From Dromaius novaehollandiae (taxonomy: Eukaryota; Chordata; Aves; Casuariiformes; Dromaiidae), in contig NC_088099.1 in the NCBI RefSeq assembly GCF_036370855.1, forward strand, positions 141,119,517 to 141,183,516: a stretch of DNA of 64,000 nt. Direction: 5' to 3'. The notes beneath the pieces were generated by a model. It had not been told where the DNA came from. It ran no database searches and was given only the letters and a program-made list of their open reading frames with translations. Below are positions 1 to 14,300 of the stretch, piece after piece. The position numbers and the translations under genes were made by a program. Each line of letters opens with the position of its first letter. Position 1 is the first letter of the stretch.

Positions 1-1083
1 CAGCTAGTTATCAACTGTCAAGTGAGCAGCGTTCAAGAGCATCATCTGCAATAACTGCTTGTCTGCATCACTTGGTAGCGCAGGTCATCTGAATTCTGAG
101 GTAAGCTCCTGATCACAGGACAGAGACACAGAGCAGAATATGTAGAAAGCTTCTAGAGAAAATCTATTCTGCAAGTAAAAGGCCTCAAGCAAATGGGGAC
201 ATTGCTTTGCCATTTCAACAAGATGGCTTCATGTGGAGACATCATGCATAAAGGAACGCTGCAAGGAGAGGCCACATGTACAGGGAGGGGAGCTACATCT
301 CGAAGAGCAAACTCATTTGCAACGGTGACCATACCCAGACTCTGGGACTTTGTACCTATTCTGTTAAATTATTAGAATGGTCTCTGGTGCTGCTTTGGCC
401 TCCCAAACAGCATGCTTTCCCCATTCCCACGCATGGCTTAGGAGCCAATGGGCCATACGTCATTCCCAAGAGGCAGCTGTCCTGCAGGTGGCCACCCTGT
501 TTTGGAGAGAGGCAGAGTTTAATAATATGAACAAGGGCTGTTCTGCACCAGGCAGTTTCAGTGCCAGAGAATGGACATGGACACATTTAATTTACTTGTA
601 CTGATGTAGCCAGAATGGCTGAGAAGCCCATGGACTGCAGCTACAGCACAAGCTAAGAGAAACACGCCAGGAAAGTTGCGACGGGCAGAAAGCCCAGCTG
701 AACAATAGGAGACAGAAATGCATCCTGCTGCATCCAGCACGCTCAGCTGCACTCACTTTCCTCCAAGGCTGAACAGCCTCAATCAATTACAGGCCTCCCT
801 CCCTTTGCTGCAGGCACAACAAGCCAATCCCAAATGATCTCCCGAAAATAGCATTTCCTGTACACTGAAGATTTGCTCCAGAATGCTGTAACCCTATGCA
901 GCACTGCCACATTCACTTTGAAGTGGTTCATGCATCACCAGTGTACCACAGCGTGGGAACTCCACTTCATGTATCATTAATCCTGCCCTGGAATAGGAAA
1001 ATGGACAAGGTGACCTTTGGAGATCTTTCCTAGCCCTTTCTTCTATGATAAATACAGATTTAGGACACAAATGTTCCAGTTTC

Positions 1084-1086
<3 letters not shown>

Positions 1087-1124
<38 letters not shown>
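1087..1124. repeat. Poly-A run (38 A)
   Basis: Uninterrupted A38. The sequence before it does not read as a processed gene copy or a known SINE/LINE tail, so it is listed as a simple repeat. Confidence 0.95.
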
Positions 1125-1129
<5 letters not shown>

Positions 1130-3428
1130 CCACAATCTTTATACTTCACCAGAAGGAAAGAAAACATTTAAAGAAATAATCCAAGCCATGGTCATTTAAT
1201 GCCTGAGAAAATATATGAGTCTGCCAAGCTCAGTCAGACTCTGAGACCAATCAAAGAGGCCAATTTTATATTCTGTGGACCTCCCATGAGAATGCTCTAC
1301 TAATATTTATAGCTCTGCTTTGATTTGGGTGATTGCCCAACCTCCTTAGCTGAACTGATCTACTAACCCAGTGTCAGGAAAAATGAAGTAGTTTTTTCTC
1401 TCCTGTGAAAGCTGCACAATAGGGTGCTTGCTCTACATCCAAGTCTCAAGCCCTAGCCACCAAGTCTAAAAGATCTAGACTTGTAACCACACTTTTGGGT
1501 CAGTGGGACTTCAGGTCCTGCTGCACTGATGCTTGCCAAGTGAGACTTGCAGTGATACTCTAAGTAACATTACAATTTATTCCTTAGTTACGCTTTCACA
1601 TTGAAAGTCTGAGACGTATTCACATTAATATTTTCCCTTGAGCATTAAGGGCTTCCTCACAGGTGCACTTTCCCAGCCAGTGTATGGATTATTCATCATC
1701 ATAACATAATCGCTTCTACTACTGCTCCTCCAAATGTCCATCTAGGCATTTTTACTACCAGTACATGCGAGACAAATCAGAATAGGAAAAAAATTCAGGT
1801 ACAAGACATCTTTCTAGGTTCATTATTAAGTTTCAACCATGGTCTGTGTGTCTACATTTTACAGATATACTCTAGATCAAAAAAGTTTACATACTCTTTA
1901 GAACTTGCAGATAAAATGATCAGACTCAAATTATTTACAGTTATCAATGACACAAAAAAGCTTATCAGAATGGGTTTTATACGTAAGATCAAAACCTAAT
2001 AGTGATCACTGAACCACTGCATGTTCACCACTGAACAACATCTCGAAATATCTGAAAGCCAACAAACTATAATTCCATTACATGTATATTGACCAAAGAC
2101 AACTCAAAGAAGAGAAGGAACATATTCTTTATTTGAGAGTACTATTTCAGGCCTTTTATATCTTTCTTCTCCAGAGAGCCCTTTTAGAAAGCTGAACTAA
2201 TTAAGTTCACTCTTGCTCAGCTTTCAGCAATAGCCTTGATTTTTTCTATTCCCTCAGCTTTTCCATGTAGTTTCTTTTTCAACATGCCCTGTTGCTTAAA
2301 AGCAAGTGCCTTTTTTTAAGTCATATTGTAACACAATTGAAAGACCAGTCAAAGGTTAAACATAAAAAATGAAAGAATATGTTTCATAAATCTAAGGTCC
2401 TGCAGGTAAATGAAAGGAAGTCACTCCTCTTTGTTCACATACCAAAAAACTACAGTTGCAGAAAAACGTTTTTCATGCCCTAACTACTGATTTTTTTAAG
2501 CTTATTTAAACTTCAGAATGACCACAAACTTTCCTGTTCTGAAAAACAGTCAGTTACAGGAGAAAGAGTTCTTACAAATCCAAGTTGATGAACAATTTAC
2601 ATACAAGCTGACTGAATTTTTTTGCGACTTGAACATGGTCTAAATCCGCTCTGCTTTTCTAGTAAGAAAAAACATTATTTCATAATTTTTAATAAGTCAT
2701 TGGCAGACTTCCCATCCTTCATTTGTGGGAGAAGTCCACTTCACGCCATTAAGTAACTCCATTGATTCAAAAGGCTGAATCATGACAAGATCATATTGAG
2801 GAAAAGACAGTGCATAGAACTTTTTGAGTGCTTCAGATCAGAAATCCTAAAAAAAGCCCCATACTTTTCAGTGTCAAATTTCAGTAAGTCTATTTCCAAG
2901 ATAGATGACCCAGATTTTTAAAGGATTTCAGGAAAATAATCTTTCTGAATCCTTTGTGAAAGTCCAAAATTTAGTTCCAAAATTGTCTAACAGGAAGGGT
3001 TAACAAAAGCATCTCCAAAATTGTCTTCAGAAAAGACAGGATTAAGTTTTCTTCTTCTAACGTTAGTTGTTCATTATATTGTGGCCCAAAATCCTGCTGG
3101 ACAATCCTGTTCTATAGCAAATTGATCTGACAGCTGTTTATCACTATTTCGTTATAATGCCCATCCTTTCAGGGAAGGCTTTTTATGTTCCAAAGAAAAG
3201 GAGTCCACTTTCCCATCTGTCCTATCCTTTGAACTCATGCCAATTGCTTTTAAACTTTCCCAGACATGCACCCAACCTAGGAAACTGTGTTGCTTAATGT
3301 TATGAGGACAACATAGTGGGGAAAAAAACTATTTATTTCTTAGCAAGACTTTCATAAACACAGTGGCTTTACTTGAAAGCCATAACTATTTGAAAGCAAA
3401 AGTTCCAAGATTCAAGCTGCCTTGGATC

Positions 3429-3436
3429 TGACGTCA
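3429..3436. promoter_or_regulatory. Full palindromic CRE/ATF site TGACGTCA
   Basis: Perfect 8-bp TGACGTCA in non-coding DNA, followed by a moderately GC-rich 150 bp. This is a sequence match only; an 8-mer with a CpG is uncommon in AT-rich vertebrate DNA, but no gene start is visible beside it. Confidence 0.3.
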
Positions 3437-4663
3437 CCTCTTCATCCAGATCAGGTGAGCCTTCTCGTCTGAGCCTTTCACATAACTATGTCTCACTCTC
3501 TTTCTGCTTCCTGCTGTGCTGGGGAGAGGCCTAGCTCTTCCCGGCCGTACCTGCCTGTGTGCGTCTGTGTGGAAAAAAAGCGTATTGTTCCATTGAGGTG
3601 AAACACAAAGTCAAGGGTCTGCCTTATCATTCAGCACTGAGGAGTATAAAAGAGGTCTGCTTCATTCACCATCCAACTTAGAAAAGTCTGCATTATAAAA
3701 CTATACAGAAAAGTTCACACCATAAAGCTAATGGCACCAAAAACAATTCATATTTTCATTTCTGGATATTGCTGCTTTCTTTGTCATCCCAACATAGAAA
3801 GAATTAGTGAGCAACAACCTTATGGAGGAAATCATGTGGGTTTGATGTTTCCATGCACTGTTATTTGCCAGAAGATGATTCTGGCAGGAGGTCTAGGAGT
3901 CAGGTATCCCCTTTTGCTGATTCCTACTGTTCACAGTGTGAAGAACTATCTCTGCTAGACCAGGTACTTTCCTTTTATGTAATCTTCTGTCACACATTTT
4001 AGAGAAAAAAAAATTGTATTTCTGGAGAGTTTCAGGTGGGACTACCCCACCTCTCAGATTGTGGCTGCAAGAACCACGACATTGGATACAAACTTGATTT
4101 AAGTCATTCCAGTCACTATTTGCCTCTACATGCTCATTCCTGCTACTCCTCTTCCATGATGCCAGCACAATCATTTGTTTGACCATTTTCTGAGTAAGAC
4201 TGAAAATGAAATGATCATGTTTTTATAGCAGGCAGAGCTGAAGGAGCAGGAAGCTTGGGCAAGTGCATAACTAACAGCTAGGGGTGAACTGAGGATGAAG
4301 ATAACTCAGATCAGATCCTTTCCTTTAATAGGTTAGCTTGTGCAAACACAGCCTGTGAGTACATTTAGCAAGATGGCGGAAAAGCTGAGTGGAAAACCTC
4401 AAAAAAAGAGAGATCTTTGTAGACAGGTCAGGTTTACAACTTGTTCAAAAGCAATTTTAGCGGCACACCTGAGGGGAGAGAGAACTGCTGTATGAAATGG
4501 GAATAAGTGACTGGGGATGGAAACAAGAAGGCAGGAGGAAAGGAGGAATTCCTAAACTGAATTACCTGCCAAGGCTGGTGTTTCACAGCACGTCACCCTT
4601 TGCAATATTTTCTGCCCTGGTTTGCTCCCCTTCTAACCTCAGGTGCCCAGGCATTATGCAGCA

Positions 4664-4781
4664 CTAGGGGCTGCACCGGGTTTTGCACCTGCGGATGAGG
4701 TCCAGCAGCACAAACCCGAGCACGGCCCCGAGCGCCTGCAGTCTGCTGGCCCCGGAGTGCACCAGCTTCTCCTCTGTGGTC
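4664..4781 (-). other. Candidate cryptic or terminal exon encoding a hydrophobic C-terminus
   Basis: On the minus strand an acceptor-like CATCTCCTCGCAG is followed by one base and 38 codons ending in TAG at 4664-4666. The peptide begins TTEEKLVHSGASRLQ, has a hydrophobic core ALGAVLGFVLLDLI and ends RRCKTRCSP. The GC-rich composition stands out from the flanks. I do not recognise a family. It may be a real last exon of an unknown tail-anchored protein, a relic, or chance. Confidence 0.15.
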
Positions 4782-4799
4782 CTGCGAGGAGATGTCAGG

Positions 4800-7700
4800 C
4801 ACCTTTCCTGGTCAGGACAGCAATCTGCCAAACATCCCCATAGGCTTTTCAGAGACTCACTTCGACATGTTCCGAGCTTAATCTCCAGCAGAGTTTATAA
4901 TTTCATACAGACATATCACATTCTGTCACAGATTATCTGTGTTTTCATTTTACAGATGTCTGCCTCTCCCCTGTCAGCTCCGCTCCTGTCTGTATGGTTC
5001 TCCTACCCACAGTGAGAAATACTTGGCTGTGACGGAGCTTTCTATCATTGCAAAGCTGCAGGCTGACTAAGCTCCCGTCGATTCAGAGTCAGCTTGCAAA
5101 GCGAAGACAGTGTGACTGAGGCTGCATGCATGCAGAAATTGCCTGAATAGTTTGAACCCAAGAAGAGATTTAATTCCTCAGTAGTGTGAGTATGCAAAAG
5201 TTGTTGAAAGCTATTTGAAATATCACAGAAAGCAGGGGCACTGAGCAGCATAGGAAAGAGCATTTTAAAGGTGGGAGAAGGGGAGGAGAGAGGACCAAAG
5301 GAAGCAATGCCATTCATATCTGTACCCTTCTGCATCACCAAGGGCTCCAGACTAACCTTGATTCCTACTGCCACTACTCCTTTTCTGTTCTAATCCATCT
5401 TACCTCATATGGTAAATGATATATCTAGATAGCAGCCCAGGAAAAGCAATGTTTTTAGCTGCAGATGCTGGAGCTGGCTTACAAGCAGAAGGATGAGCTT
5501 TCTACCTCTTGCAGGTGATCAGGCTGTGCTCTGGGAGAGCCATAAGGAGCACTGGTGGTCATAGTTTCGTTAGAAAATATAAGCCTATTGAGAATCATCT
5601 TAAACCTTCAAACTGAGCTGGTGCTACAGAGTATGCTATCTAAGAGGGAGCAGGCCCTTTTACTTGTGTAATCCACATAAGGCGGTGGCTTATAAACTTT
5701 TCAGCATTAGTGCCAATGATCATTATTTCAAAATGTCAAAAATACTATTTAAAGTCTCTCTCCCCTTACCAGCCTCTCTCCTTGCTTTTCTTTTTCCTGC
5801 ATTCTTAAGAAATTAAATGGGAACCTAAAATGAGTTCCAGTTCACCTCCCTGTGACAGATATCAGCATCCATGTAATAATGTATCAGATCTGCCTTTTTG
5901 GATGTTTACTGAAGGCCTAGCCTACAGTAATGCAATAGCAAGAGTAGAAGGATATGCAAGCAGGAATGGGAAAACAGGCAACAGCCAGATCACAGGTTCT
6001 TAGCAAAAAACCTCATACTAATGCATTTAATGTTGCTAGCTTGGTTTATACTTTCTGAGTCTTATTAAACTACTGCGTGCATATGGCTCAGCTCAGTCAT
6101 GAAAATAAAAGTCTTTGGTTAGCTATAAAGAGGCAGAGGAAGCAATAGAAGTGACTGAGCAATAAAATGGCATCCAGACCATAGAAATGAAAGGTTCATG
6201 TCAGGCAGGCATTCATGTAACCATTTCTAATTTTAGATGTAAAAAAAATGTGTGTTCTCATTTTATGTTGTGTTCCCACTGGTAAGACTCTGGTAAACTG
6301 CACTCTGTTTAAAGTGGCTCATCATACTCGCAAACTAACACGAGCTCCCAAAGGAAAAAAGATTAGGAAGAGTAATCCTGTTGGATCTTCTGGATGAAAA
6401 TAGTTCAAACACAAAATATAATAATCTTCAGCCCAGTCTAAGCATAGAACAATCTTGGGCTTCCAGCCTGAAGGTGAAGGCACAAGGCCTAACCCCTCGG
6501 GGGATGCACTTGGAGCAGCCAGATAGATGTGTAGAGGCCACCAAATCCTAGCTTCAAAGGCCCTTTCTCATATGGACTTGAAGGAAGAAGTAAGGAAGAA
6601 TTCCTTTTCAAATCCTCCTTTTGGTGTATCCTTCCTTCAAAATACACATCAGCCTATGAAAACAGCCTCCATGGCCTCAGGTCCCAAGTAACATATGTTT
6701 CCTTTTCCAGAAGGAATCTGCTGTCTTCTGAGTAACCCAGAGAAACACGGCCAGCTCCACCCCCTCAAACCTCTGGCAACCACAGGAAAACTCAAACAAC
6801 CACCCAAGGCTCCTGCACCATTTTTTTTTACTTTTAATAACCTAGAGGTCTTAGATGATGGGTGTCTTGAAAGACCAGCACCTTGTGTCCCTTTCCTTAT
6901 GAAAATTGAAGCACTCTTATTTATATGTTTCCTTATTACTTTTTGAGAAAGGAGCAGCATGGAGCTTCTTGCCATTATACTACTCTTTCTTGTCAAGGGG
7001 CCGGGGGGGGGGGGGGGGGGGAAGGGAAGGAAGGAACCCATATATAGTTCTTAAACACATATTACCATTTCATCCCAACTTTCCTCCAGCAAAGTAAGCT
7101 TCTGGAGTCCCCACACAGGCCATATCTTCAGCAAACCAGTCTATGTTTCATAGTTCTCATGAGTAATGTTTAAGAATGATTTTTAACATTTCCATCATTA
7201 AAGAGATGAAATATCCTAGAGCTGTCTCTTTATCAAATGAGACACACCCAAAAATGGAGACAAGAGCAAAAGGGAAAATGATAAATAAGTCTATGGGGAA
7301 AACTGGACAAAATACACCCCACTGTGTAGACATGTAGAGCTTTCTAGGTAGTGAAAACAACTGACAGTAACAGCATACATTGGGCTCTATATTTATGCAA
7401 GAGATAATTTTGTTGTCCTCTTTCTGGGCATGGACCACTCTACTTTATGTCTAAAAGATTTGTGGTAGAACAGAGTAGATAATCCCTGATCTGCAGCAAC
7501 ATACCTGTACCGCCCAACCAGCAATGAAAGGCTGTTACACGGGGTTACCTCCACAAAAAGACACAGGCAGGAGTCTGAAAACCCGCCATAAAATAGTCCA
7601 TAACTCAGAACAATAATGTAGCAACTCATAACAGGAGTGAAATGTAATGCTGTGATTTGCCCCAAGCATTTTGCACATACTTCATAATGAATAATAAAGA

Positions 7701-10700
7701 CTAGAAAATATTCCAGTTTCAGCTATTTCAAATTTAAATAAGAACAGATTAAAAAATGATTCAAGATCTTTTTATATGAAATGCATGGATTTGGATGTCT
7801 CTGGTTGGGAAATTACAGGAGCTGGCAAAAGCAGGCAGATACAGTCATTACCGGCAAAGTGAAAGAACCTTAAAATAAACATAAATGATAAAGCCAGCCA
7901 ATGCAAAGAATTTAAAATCCATTTTCTAGGATCAAAGCCAGCTAATTTCTGCAGGCAAGAAAGATGTTTATTGTAAACACCTAACTGGGGCCACAGAATA
8001 CCGTACAGTTAACGGAGTTATAAGAAATGGATTAATTCTTCATTACGGCTGTGTTTGTGTTGATCCAAGGCTCTCCAGCACACCAGAGCAATCTGCACTA
8101 CAGACTCAAGTTTGAGTGAAAATATTCTTTAGCCTGCATGCCTAGAATGGCCTCTGCTGCTCTCTGACTGAATGAGATAAATGCTCCACTCAAAGGGCCA
8201 TGATCCTCTCCAGACAGGCTTGAAGCATGTATGGGGCTCTGCACAGTGGCAGTGTTGGTTAGACTCACAAGCCCAGAGGAACATTGAGTACATTTGCTGC
8301 CATGGTAGAATGAATAAGTTACAACAAAGAAATGCAAAGAATTATTTTTGCAGCCAGCAGTGTACAGGCAGTAATAACACTGGGTGTGATAATTAATGAA
8401 AGATTTATCTCCAGCTTTCTGGAGGGGTTCTATAGATTTGGTCCTCAAAGAGCTGATGGATGGCAATTTGAATACATAAAGAAGAATTTATTTGTTTAAT
8501 CACTGAATGCAATAAATTAGGGTTGCACGTTATTTTAGTCCCATGGGAAACATGGTCCGTTGCATTTTCATTTTCAAAACTATGCTCACAAAAAGCCAGC
8601 TCTGTAGACTAAGAACAGAACTATTTGCTGCCCAACAAGGACACGCATCCGAATCCCCAGCTTGGTAGGAGTTAGATAATATGATCTGGGGTAGGATGAA
8701 TAATCTTCACTAATGCCACAGAAATGCTATAAGCTGACAAAGGTAGCATTAATTGTTTTGAACAAAGTGTGGTAAACCCTTCCAGAGACCCCTCCGCTGC
8801 AACATTAATTGTGTGTATAAAAAGAGAATTGAAACAGATAGAAAAATCCTAAGAGGTTTCATCTTCCCATTATGTTTACCTCATCCTCAGCTTAGTGATC
8901 CAACATCACTGCCTCTACCCAGAAATGTTCAGCACATGCCTATGTTTCTCCAGTGTGGGCAGCCATACGCCAATCTGCTCCATTGCAGTGGAGCACATCA
9001 GAGAGCAAATGGACGGAGCAGAAGTCCTGAGCACCTGCCACTGAGCTGAAGCCTGGGCATCTGCAGGTCTCAGGTCCTTTGAAAATTAGAACAGCATGAC
9101 TGAGCAGCTTTCATGCATGCTGAAAAGCCATCTCATCTTAAACATATATTTGAAAGCAGAATTCTAAATATCATGACAGGAAAACTTCCTCCTTTGATTG
9201 TCAATATATGGCTCATTAATATAAGGCTTACCCTTAATAACTTGCCTAAGCAATATTCTGGTATACTGCAAGGTACAGAGTAGTGTTACCATAGTTAATT
9301 ACTTGTGCAGAACCCAGAATCCCAAGGAAAGAATTAAATTAGATAAAGTATGAAGGACTCATCTTCTCAATAAGTAAGCACACAGTAACTGTACGTAAGT
9401 CCCTATTTGATATGGACACAAAGATTTATTTTAGGGAAGTGAACTCCATAAGCACTGCCATCCTTCCTTTATAGTCAGGAACTCTGAGGTAGTTTTTAAC
9501 AGTGGCAAAATTGTCCTGCTTTGCTACCTGTCCCCTTCCCCACTCAGATTTTATGTAAATGCTTTTTAGAGAACATTCAGGGCTTAGTTCTATCAAGGGA
9601 AGAATAGAAATTGCAAGCGAAGAGTGGAAATTGCAGAGGTTTCTGTCAGTTTAAAAAATTTAGTCAAAAAATTACAACCTCAGTTATTGTTAGTGTAGTA
9701 GCAATTTGATAGGTATTGCTAGACCCTTCTGTCCTCTCACATATCTTTATTTTAATATTTGCTATGTAAAGCAGAAAATTATATAGTAGATTTTATTCAG
9801 TCATGTTTTGAGAAGAATTTCTGTTTATAGTTCATAGTGGTTTCTGCAATACAGTAAGCTTTGTTGTTCTTTTATCCTACCTCCTTTTTTCAAATATCAC
9901 ATAATATGAAAACAAAGCACTTGAAAACTTGTTTCATATTACAGTAACTTGAAGTTCAAGATAGAGTTTATAACAATAGGTTTCTCTTTCTGCCTTTAAG
10001 CTTCTCTGATCTGTGGAAGGAACTTCTCAAAAAGACACAAACATTTAGGTGAGTCAAAATAAATTTCCTTTATTCTGTTCAAGACATGCAAGTAAAGTTA
10101 TCTTGACTAGTTAATGACATTCCATAAACTAAAATAGACTGGCTACATCTGTTTCTAGAACTGAATTTAAATAGCTTGAACTTGATTACACAGACTTTTC
10201 ATTTAAAAGTGTGGTTGTTTGTGGTATATGGATAGGATTGCAGTTGGTGTTCCTTAATTCATATATATAAGAATTAGCATACTAGCAAATGGGATGATAC
10301 GCAGACATAATTCAGATCTGTGTTTGCCTTTGTGCTGAGAGTTTCTCTATAGTTTTAAGAACAGGTCAGACTGAGCAGAGTAGCGAAAGTTTCCTAACGA
10401 CACATTAGAAACTAGTTCTAGCCTGAAATATTTCTTTAATGTCCACGCTCAGGGTAGTATAATCTGTAATGTTCAAATTAGGAAACTGAGACATAAGTTT
10501 TAGTGTTATAACACTGAAGGAGTGGGAAAGCAGAATCACAGATTCAGACTGACCAGGATTTTAATGCATTTATCAAATGATGGCATCCTATGGCTATCAA
10601 AGAGCACATGTGATACAAATGTTTAAAAAGGAGAAAGTAATACACACAATGACAGATATCTTTTTTTTTACCCCCAGAGGAGTTTGTGTTTTAATGTGTT

Positions 10701-10940
10701 TTTTTACCACAAAAACATTGGAAGAGCAGAATAATGAAAGAAATAGAGGTGCACAGAAAAGGGGAAATGTGTTGGATTTCATCAAGGACAGACAGTGCCA
10801 CAATGAGCCTGTATCTTTTTTTCCTGATTTTCGTGGCAAAGAAAATTCAGAAGACTGATCTATCTGAACTTAAATTAATATGATGGAGTATTACATGAGA
10901 CATTAATAGATAAACAATAAAAATGGAAACTAATAAAAGA
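4800..10940. other. Non-coding intergenic sequence
   Basis: AT-rich, with the poly-G tract near 7.0 kb. No gene, RNA or mobile element was recognised. Confidence 0.75.
6997..7021 (+). repeat. Poly-G tract (GGGGCC then 19 G)
   Basis: GGGG CC followed by an uninterrupted G19 (7003-7021), then GGGA-type purine sequence. It may form a G-quadruplex. The exact length is prone to sequencing error. Confidence 0.9.
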
Positions 10941-11059
10941 ATTGTGAAAGGCTGAAAATAGCTGTGGGTAGTGAAAGGTGAACTATTAGGCTGGGAGAGG
11001 GAAAGAAACTACTGTGCAGCTCTGCAAAGCCTGGCTTTGGGAAGAGTTTTGGTAAATGT

Positions 11060-11340
11060 TTTGGCATAAAAAGAAGTGTGCTTATAAAACTCATTGATGA
11101 CACGTAGATAGATGGAAAGCAGCATCAGCAGGAAATCAAAATATCATACAAGCAGTGGATGACCACTAGTGTTGGACAATCATGAGGAACAGCAATAGAA
11201 ATACGATGAAATTCAAAGTGCATGTCCAGGTATGTAAAGGCAAGTAAGAATTTCAGGCATAAACTGGGACAGTTTGAAATGGGACATAGTGAGAAAGACT
11301 CGGATTTGTTAGCAAATCACAAAATGACTAAGTGTTCTCA
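11060..11340 (+). mobile_element. Old CR1-type LINE fragment, sense orientation
   Basis: Weak but ordered similarity to the CR1 reverse-transcriptase region: ACTCATTGATGACACGTAGA (equivalent to the LADDT-type coding block), ATACGATGAAATTCAAAGTG, then AGAAAGACTCGGATTTGTTA and GCAAATCACAAAATGA. The fragment may begin upstream, near 10,950. No open frame survives. Confidence 0.5.
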
Positions 11341-14300
11341 AATATTATACTGCTAGGCAAATGTGGACCTACAGCATACACAGGCAATTATTTCCAGCAG
11401 AGGGTGTGTTAATACCGTTTCGGAAGGTGCTGATGAGATGTGAAGGGGCAGCTGTGTCGGACAGGAGGTTTGAAGGCCTGTAAGCCCTGAACAGAAAGCA
11501 CAAATAACTATGCTCACACTTGCATAGAACCTCTCTGCAAGGCACAGAGCCTGTGTCCATTTCCAATGAACTGTTGTCTATCTAATAAAACAAAGTCCCT
11601 TACTTAAAGTGGATCACTTTTCATGGCGGAGAGAAAGCTGATGTCCACGGTTCTCAAAAGTATGCAGAGGTACCACTAAGAGTGTTATTTGCTCAGAGGG
11701 AAACGGTGCTGGCTTTCAAGCAAGTATCAGAAAAAGGTAGAGGCAGGAAGTTAGATTCTCCCTTCTGCTTATCAGTTATTAGAAAGGAAGGGCGTAAAAG
11801 CCAAATTGTCACCAATGAAAGCAAGATCAGAATGATAGCGTCAGTTGTTCTTTTCTAGTCCTTCTCTCAGCTGTTTTAGAAGAAACACTCACACTGTTCA
11901 ATGCAAGCTGAGGTGACTGAAAAGTTCTAGCATGTCCCTAATTATCTGGGGAGGAGGGCAGCAGTCCTCAGAACCAAGTTCAACTTCAACAAGAAATAAG
12001 CAAGCTTGGTGCTGAGACACCTAAAAGCCCTAAGTCAGCTGGGTTTCTTTCCCAGCACCAGTTTAACAACAAACAGTTGGAATTGCTTCTACAAGCCCAA
12101 GAGCAAGGCACTAGACTGTTCATTCAGTTGCATTAATATGCAGAAAAATATTAACTTCACACAGCCAGTTGGATAAAGACTGAGACCACTATAAGTATTG
12201 TGATTAAGCTCTAAGCTAGAAAAAGTAATTATACTTTACAAGACCTCACTGATTTAGAAGTCCAACTTGTTAGATTTGGATTTAATCAGTGGCTGAAATA
12301 AGAAGGCTTCTGTCTCAGTCTCCATAGCAGCAATGCCTCAGAGACAACCCTGGTCAATACATTTTTTCAACATTCACCATCCCATTACAGCAGTCCACCA
12401 GTACATGTGCTAGCATTTACTGTTATTTGATCCCTACAGCTTTGTAGACTTTCCGTACAGTTGTCACTGTGAAGATGTTGACCTGTTCTTTCAGGATCTC
12501 CCTGTGCAGCCTGGCCGCAGGAATAAAGTTTTGAGAGTTATTTGTGGCATAGTCTACTGTTATTAGAATGTACCAGAAATCAGATAAACCCTTCTCAATG
12601 AGGAACCATCTGTTCTAATAGTATAAAATGATAATTTTATTATAGGGAGCAGAACTAATACTAGCAAAGACATTTAGAGGAATGCAAGCTTGACAGAACA
12701 AACTCAGCCTATCAGTATCCTTTAGGTGCTTGGCCAGTTCCTACAATGAACCTACCATAAGGCCTGGGGGGAAGATGCCTGCAATCACTTGATTCACTAA
12801 TACACATGTAGCACACTGTAAGCTTGTTTGCTGTTTTCATATTTTATATATGAAACTACGCAAAAATATTTGTGTGCATGACTGGTGTTGCTGGGTGCCA
12901 CAAGTGCTGCTCTGCAGCCAGTTAGCCCTCTTAGTTGATGCAGAGAAACCATTCCCTACCTCCTCGGCTTTCTCTCAGTGAGCTTGCAGCACTACTGAAG
13001 CCAGAAGAAAAGAGCTTATGGACAAAGTGGTTCATGTGCATTAGTTAAATATAAAGAAAGAATGGAACCAGTCACCATACAAATGAAATTATTGTTCCTA
13101 AGGAGTACCTGAAAATACGAGAGTTTAAGAGGATGTCTTAATTTTTCCAGCCTTCTTTAGTGCAGTCTCACTTCTCCACACAAGATGGCAGCTCTTCTTT
13201 CCTTCTGCTTAGCTGTTCCTCAGTCAGCAAGCCCCAAGCATTTCCCTTTCAACTGCAGGTGCTAGTGCAGCGTAAGAATAACACCTCAGAGAACCGGCCT
13301 GTGATTCCAGCCGAACTTCACTCCCCACACAGCATTTCACACGGTGAGGTGCAGTTTATGAGGCACACCTATGTTTTACTGAATGCTCCTTTTATCTGGT
13401 ACTCTTTTTATCTGATACCAGCAGCTAACAGCGACTGGTTTGTAAGGCATTTCAGAGTTTTTCAGCTTTCAAACTGCTATGTAGGAGAAGAAAAAAACAC
13501 TCTTGTTTTAGTTCAGATTATAGAATATTAATGTGTGTATAAGGACATGTAACTCTATGTTAAATCTTTTGGACCATACCTCCTACTACTCTGTCTCTCC
13601 TGTCATTTAGAGAAGTGCACACTTCTTTGCATTTCAGCATTGTTTTGCACACGGAGTAAGTGAATGTGTTTCAAGCAAGGTAATGGACAATTAGGCTTTT
13701 GCATAACTCAGTCTTGCAATAAAAAGAATAATGAATTTTATCACGCCTGCTGTCTGTTTGACCCCAGGATTGCACCGAGTGCCTCTGTTCAGTCAGAAAC
13801 TATCAAGACGATCTAAAAAGCAATGGTTGGCAATTACCTGCCATAAAAAATGCCAGATTGCTAGTTATAAGTACCAGCAATTGTTTCATTTTGACAAAAA
13901 CTGTCGAATTGACTTAAATTGCTCAGCACTGTTGAAACTCCTGCCACTTTTGACAGGCTGTAGGATGTCTTATGCTGCAGTAAGCCAACCCACCAGCTGG
14001 TGCTGAGGCTGTGGATCATCCCCTGTCTTTACCAGCATTGCCTGTCCCTCTTTAAGAAAAGCCTAGAAGAAATGCTAGAGCACTTAGAAATGATCATACA
14101 GCTGCTGGGGAGGATATCTTGTACTCTCATTCCATGCACATGAAGAAACGGAGGCTTCGCCCAATAAATATTTCTTCTAAAAATATTTATCTCTTCAAGA
14201 GGCTGAGCAATACAGAGGCTAAAAGGCAGCAGCGGCAGGAGGATGACAGCCAGGCTAGCCCTTTTTCTCCACCAGAATTTCCCCCAGTACTCTGGTCTCT

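Larger units (their letters stand above)
1..4600. other. Non-coding intergenic sequence
   Basis: AT-rich and without recognisable exons. It holds only the A38 run and the CRE-like palindrome described separately. Open frames are short and do not resemble known proteins. Confidence 0.75.

Noticed and set aside
1087-1124. A38 run as the tail of a processed pseudogene or SINE
   Set aside because: The preceding sequence has no recognisable gene, tRNA-like or LINE 3' end, and no target-site duplication was noticed.
13160-13531. 123-residue open frame on the plus strand
   Set aside because: It begins with GTG, lacks any domain or compositional sign of a gene, and lies in AT-rich intergenic DNA; such lengths are expected by chance.
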